10,234 nucleotides of DNA, from assembly GCA_029934915.1 (NCBI GenBank), contig JAOZLI010000074.1, positions 1 to 10,234 on the forward strand. Reading direction: 5' to 3'. The stretch is from Desulfocapsa sp. GTDB lineage: Bacteria; Desulfobacterota; Desulfobulbia; Desulfobulbales; Desulfocapsaceae. The notes under the pieces are model-generated. The model had not been told where the DNA came from. It saw only the letters and a program-made list of their open reading frames with translations, and did not search any database. The translations under genes and the position numbers were made by a program. How positions within the stretch are numbered: position 1 is the first letter of the stretch; each line of letters opens with the position of its first letter. This document shows positions 7,671 through 10,234 of this stretch, one piece after another.

Positions 7671-7683
7671 GACAAGCTCCTAG
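7667..7683. repeat. Short perfect palindrome over the stop codon
   Basis: CTAGGA, five-base spacer CAAGC, then TCCTAG. The left arm contains the TAG stop of the HEAT/PilZ gene. There is no T run after it, so it is not an obvious terminator; it could be a weak mRNA hairpin between the two cotranscribed genes or chance. Confidence 0.4.
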
Positions 7684-7711
7684 CTTACGAATTTATTATT
7701 AAGTGAGCCTT

Positions 7712-9493
7712 ATGAACAGCGATGACGCAGTGGTTCAGTTTTTTCTGCAAAATCTGTCCGGTTGTAAACCTCAAAAAAAACATCTGAGTGCTGATTGCCC
7801 ATTTTGTCAGGAAAAAGGGTTAGATCCCACGGGGCGTCTACTGGTCTATCTGAAAGAAGATGGGTTCTTTTATGGTTATTTTCGCTGTTTGAACCATTGT
7901 GTCCCTGGTGGTTTCCCACTTTGGTTTGCAAAACTTGCAGGCCTTGACCCTTTCACCGTACCGGGGTTTGACCCTGACCGTGAACTACCCTTTTTAAGCA
8001 CCGACTATCCTTCATCGAATCTGAATAAGGAAATTAGTGTCCATGCTGATAGTCTGACCACTGCCTTACAAACACAATTTAAACAGGCCGGTATCAGTAA
8101 AGATGTCCTGGCCGAACTGCACATTGGTTTTAATGGACGGTACCTTGTGTACCCGTATTTTCAAGAAGATGGTAACTGCTATGCGGCTCGTTGCGTATTT
8201 CCCGATCGCAATGAGGATTTTTTCTGGCATGGGAATGAGACATTCTTTGCAGAAGAACATCGTCTCTTTAATGTGCAGGATATCAGTCACTGTGAAAACG
8301 GTACTTTGTTTCTCTGCGTGGGAGAAAACTCACTTCTTGTCCTGAAACAGCTTGGCTTTCCGGCGGTGGCTGTACCTGATCTTCGCACCCTTGAAACACT
8401 TGATCCTACCCGCTTTTCCTTTATCAAGACTCTTTTTCTGGTTACCTCCAATAGTACGGAGTCGGATGTCAGTGTGCGTATTCTGGCTTCTCGTATTGGT
8501 TATAAAGTACGACCTTTCAGGTGGGCTGCCGGATTGCCAAAGGATTACACACTTTTTCAACTGGCGCAGGATAAGGGCAAGGATATTCGTGCTGCTGTAT
8601 TTGCAATGATTGCAGCTGCCCGTGCCTTTTCTCCCTTTGCGACGCCAAAACGGGAATATGAACATTTCAATGAGCAGCTTAGCATGGAAAGTGGAAGCTC
8701 CTACGGCGCACTGAAATCCGGTTTTCCATTACTTGATGAGGCATTGGATGGAATTCACGGGATTAATATTATTGGTGGTGCCCCCAAGACCGGTAAATCC
8801 ACATTTCTGATCCAGGCGGCAACAGAAATGGCTCTTCGCAGGATTCCTGTGCTGTATTACGACTTTGAAAATGGAAGGCAGAAAATTTATAATCGCACTC
8901 TGTGTCGTTTGGCCAGGTTGTCTATCGACTCAATTCGAGCAGGTAATTACACAGATGATGAGCAACTTCGTTATGAGGATGCCGCTGGTCGTCTAAAGAA
9001 AATGCTGCATTATTTTCGAGTGATTAATGATCGGCAGGTGACTCCTGAGATTATGCGTCGGCATATTGATTTTATCCGCCACGAAACAAACTCTGATTTT
9101 ACCGTGGTGGTTATTGATTCGCTGCATAAGCTGCCCTTTAAAGATTTTTCAGAACGCAGAACAGGAATTGATGCCTGGTTGAGACAGATGGAGTCCATTC
9201 GCGATGAACTGCAGGTTTCTTTTCTGGTGGTTTCGGAACTCTCAAGGGGAGATGGAAAAAGTTATAAAGAAACTCCTCATTTAGGTGTATTTAAAGGCTC
9301 GGGTGATATCGAATACAGTGCAGATAATGCCATGGTACTTTATCCGAGTTGGGATGCTCTTAGTACTGATCCTGAAAAGGAACGAAAGAACAAGCTTTGG
9401 CTTGTAGCCAGTCGTGAACATAGTCCCGGACTTGTGGCAGAATATGTTGTGGATTTTCCTTACTGGGGTTTTGTGGAGCATCCTCCTTCATGA
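7712..9493 (+). CDS. T7 gp4/DnaB-like zinc finger-TOPRIM-RecA helicase
   Basis: A 593-residue protein with primase-helicase architecture. Residues 29-63 form a zinc-binding domain (CPFC at 29-32, CLNHC at 59-63). Residues about 195-265 have a TOPRIM outline: LCVGENSLLVLKQLG with the motif glutamate E205, but the expected acidic DxD is replaced by S-N-S (246-248), so primer synthesis is doubtful. Residues about 325-593 form a RecA/DnaB-type ATPase with Walker A GGAPKTGKST (355-364, K362), Walker B VVVIDS (D469), and a FLVVSELSRG strand like the DnaB H3/H4 region. ATP-driven movement on single-stranded DNA is expected from the family. ATG 7712 is chosen over GTG 7703 because AAGTGAG (7701-7707) is a well-placed ribosome-binding site. 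It follows the HEAT/PilZ gene by 41 bases with no terminator, so the two are likely cotranscribed. It could be a domesticated phage replication gene; no other phage gene is here. Confidence 0.8.
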   Translation: MNSDDAVVQFFLQNLSGCKPQKKHLSADCPFCQEKGLDPTGRLLVYLKEDGFFYGYFRCLNHCVPGGFPLWFAKLAGLDPFTVPGFDPDRELPFLSTDYPSSNLNKEISVHADSLTTALQTQFKQAGISKDVLAELHIGFNGRYLVYPYFQEDGNCYAARCVFPDRNEDFFWHGNETFFAEEHRLFNVQDISHCENGTLFLCVGENSLLVLKQLGFPAVAVPDLRTLETLDPTRFSFIKTLFLVTSNSTESDVSVRILASRIGYKVRPFRWAAGLPKDYTLFQLAQDKGKDIRAAVFAMIAAARAFSPFATPKREYEHFNEQLSMESGSSYGALKSGFPLLDEALDGIHGINIIGGAPKTGKSTFLIQAATEMALRRIPVLYYDFENGRQKIYNRTLCRLARLSIDSIRAGNYTDDEQLRYEDAAGRLKKMLHYFRVINDRQVTPEIMRRHIDFIRHETNSDFTVVVIDSLHKLPFKDFSERRTGIDAWLRQMESIRDELQVSFLVVSELSRGDGKSYKETPHLGVFKGSGDIEYSADNAMVLYPSWDALSTDPEKERKNKLWLVASREHSPGLVAEYVVDFPYWGFVEHPPS

Positions 9494-9941
9494 TACTAGT
9501 ACACGGTATAAGTTAAAGTTTCGGATAAAGTCGCTTTAGCTTAATGCGAGCATCATCCGTCTTGAATTGCCAATCCACGTTGGTTTGGCGGTTGTTTCTA
9601 TCACTATTCCAGGCGGCGACCTCAGACCGCATTTTTTTGATACAAGGAATGCGACCTGCGAGGCATTGTCTCTTTAAAACACTGAGTTCAATTTCTGCAA
9701 TGTTAAGCCAACTACCATGCTTTGGTGTATAATGTATCTCAAGGCGTTCAGCTAATTTCCTTGCCTCTTCGGGAGGAAAGGCTGTGTATAGAGATGCTGG
9801 GTTATGTGTGTTCAAGTTGTCCATCACTAACACTACTTTCTCTGCATCAGGGTAACGTTCCTCAAGCATTTCTTTAATAAAGTGAGCCCAGTCAATTCTT
9901 GTGCGGCGGTCAGTGATTTTCACTTGCTGCTTCCCCACCCG
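9494..9941 (-). mobile_element. IS630-family insertion sequence, 3' part
   Basis: The sequence right after the helicase TGA begins TACTAGTACACGG and runs into the transposase stop codon, consistent with the transposase-distal end of an IS630-type element, a group that duplicates a TA dinucleotide on insertion. The exact terminal repeat cannot be proven because the other end is outside the window. The right edge is where transposase homology stops and intron-like sequence begins, somewhere in about 9938-9965. Confidence 0.6.
9513..9941 (-). pseudogene. IS630-type transposase, C-terminal part, interrupted
   Basis: About 142 residues of the DDE_3/IS630 catalytic domain. Visible motifs are the second catalytic aspartate in VVLVMDNLNTHN, the HYTPKHGSWLNIAEIE block with the catalytic glutamate, and the family's C-terminal DARIKLKRLYP. 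The N-terminal helix-turn-helix region and the first catalytic aspartate are missing. Upstream of the codon at 9936-9938 the frame continues only to a stop at 9969-9971 and no longer resembles a transposase (the residues read TPPWVQGSIR). A GTG at 9936-9938 could serve as start, but a protein without the first Asp would be inactive as a transposase. The gene seems to be broken by the RNA element on its right; the missing half may lie past the window end. Confidence 0.8.
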
Positions 9942-10234
9942 TATCGAGCCTTGGACCCATGGTGGAGTTTATACGCTCTCGGGGTGTCTTATCAGGCATA
10001 TTACTCAGAGGTTGGGAAAGCCAGCCACACGGGGAAGGACCTGACGGAAGCACGTAGCCCATAAAGGAAACTCGTACCGAACACGTAGGGCTGGATATAT
10101 GCGAGCCAGCCTCACTGCGGGGAATAGCAATTGGATCTTGTAACGGGTAACTGTGAAGATCCGCGCGAAAGCGAGTGCAACCGAAGAACCGGCGTTCCTA
10201 CCGTGAGATGCTTTCAAAATTTCCAATCTTCTAC
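9942..10234 (+). ncRNA. Group II intron-like ribozyme, 5' (domain I) part, truncated by window end
   Basis: A non-coding stretch of about 290 bases with strong plus-strand RNA character. Hairpins seen: GGTTGG (10010-10015), loop GAAAG, CCAGCC (10021-10026); GGCTGG (10089-10094) with CCAGCC (10106-10111); GGATCTT (10133-10139) with AAGATCC (10156-10162); and CGC-GAAA-GCG (10164-10173), a GNRA tetraloop. Purine-rich joiners (GGGGAAGGACC, AAAGGAAAC) occur on the plus strand only. The overall pattern resembles the 5' region of bacterial group II introns. No GUGYG 5' end can be placed with confidence; the boundary is set by loss of transposase homology. The catalytic domain V and the reverse transcriptase gene would lie beyond 10234. 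It runs opposite to the transposase. Another structured RNA is the main alternative. Confidence 0.55.

Noticed and set aside
9901..9905. GTGCG as a group II intron 5' end
   Set aside because: It lies inside well-conserved transposase coding sequence (the complement encodes TDRRT), so the intron boundary must be further right.
9882..10226. Open frames of 60 and 73 codons across the intron-like region
   Set aside because: They run through hairpin-rich RNA-like sequence and show no family resemblance or start signals.

Overview
The window looks like chromosomal DNA of a moderately AT-rich Gram-negative bacterium. Gene content suggests a Desulfobacterota (deltaproteobacterial) organism: a DUF362 protein, a very large HEAT/cyclic-nucleotide/PilZ fusion, a ParB-like/DUF4032-like/Lrp-type fusion, and a GAATATCGAA-type dispersed repeat of the kind I associate with such genomes. 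This placement is inference; there is no rRNA or marker gene.

Layout. Positions 1-68 hold a terminator from an upstream unit. A plus-strand DUF362 gene follows (87-1016). A gene-free stretch (1017-1311) holds an AT-rich low-complexity run, a long imperfect inverted repeat (1118-1228) and a small hairpin that may terminate transcription arriving from the right. Positions 1312-3441 form a compact minus-strand operon of three overlapping genes, read from 3441 downward: a small cyclic-nucleotide-binding-fold protein, a calcineurin-like metallophosphoesterase, and a ParB-like protein with a C-terminal Lrp/AsnC-type ligand-sensing domain. Divergently on the plus strand lie maf (3574-4170), a 1119-residue HEAT-repeat/cNMP-fold/PilZ protein (4311-7670) and, 41 bases on, a DnaB/T7-gp4-like zinc finger-TOPRIM-RecA helicase (7712-9493) whose TOPRIM acidic motif appears lost.

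From the helicase stop codon onward the DNA is mobile: the 3' half of an IS630-type transposase on the minus strand (9513-about 9941), broken at its 5' side. The break abuts about 290 bases of non-coding, GNRA-rich, hairpin-rich plus-strand sequence that resembles domain I of a group II intron and runs off the window end. The simplest reading is an insertion sequence invaded by a retrointron in the opposite orientation.

Functionally the window is rich in putative signal-sensing folds: two cNMP-fold proteins (one with an intact phosphate-binding cassette, one degenerate), a PilZ domain, a phosphoesterase and a RAM-type small-ligand domain. The minus-strand operon and the HEAT/PilZ protein are the best candidates for something undescribed. 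No CRISPR array, tRNA or rRNA was seen.
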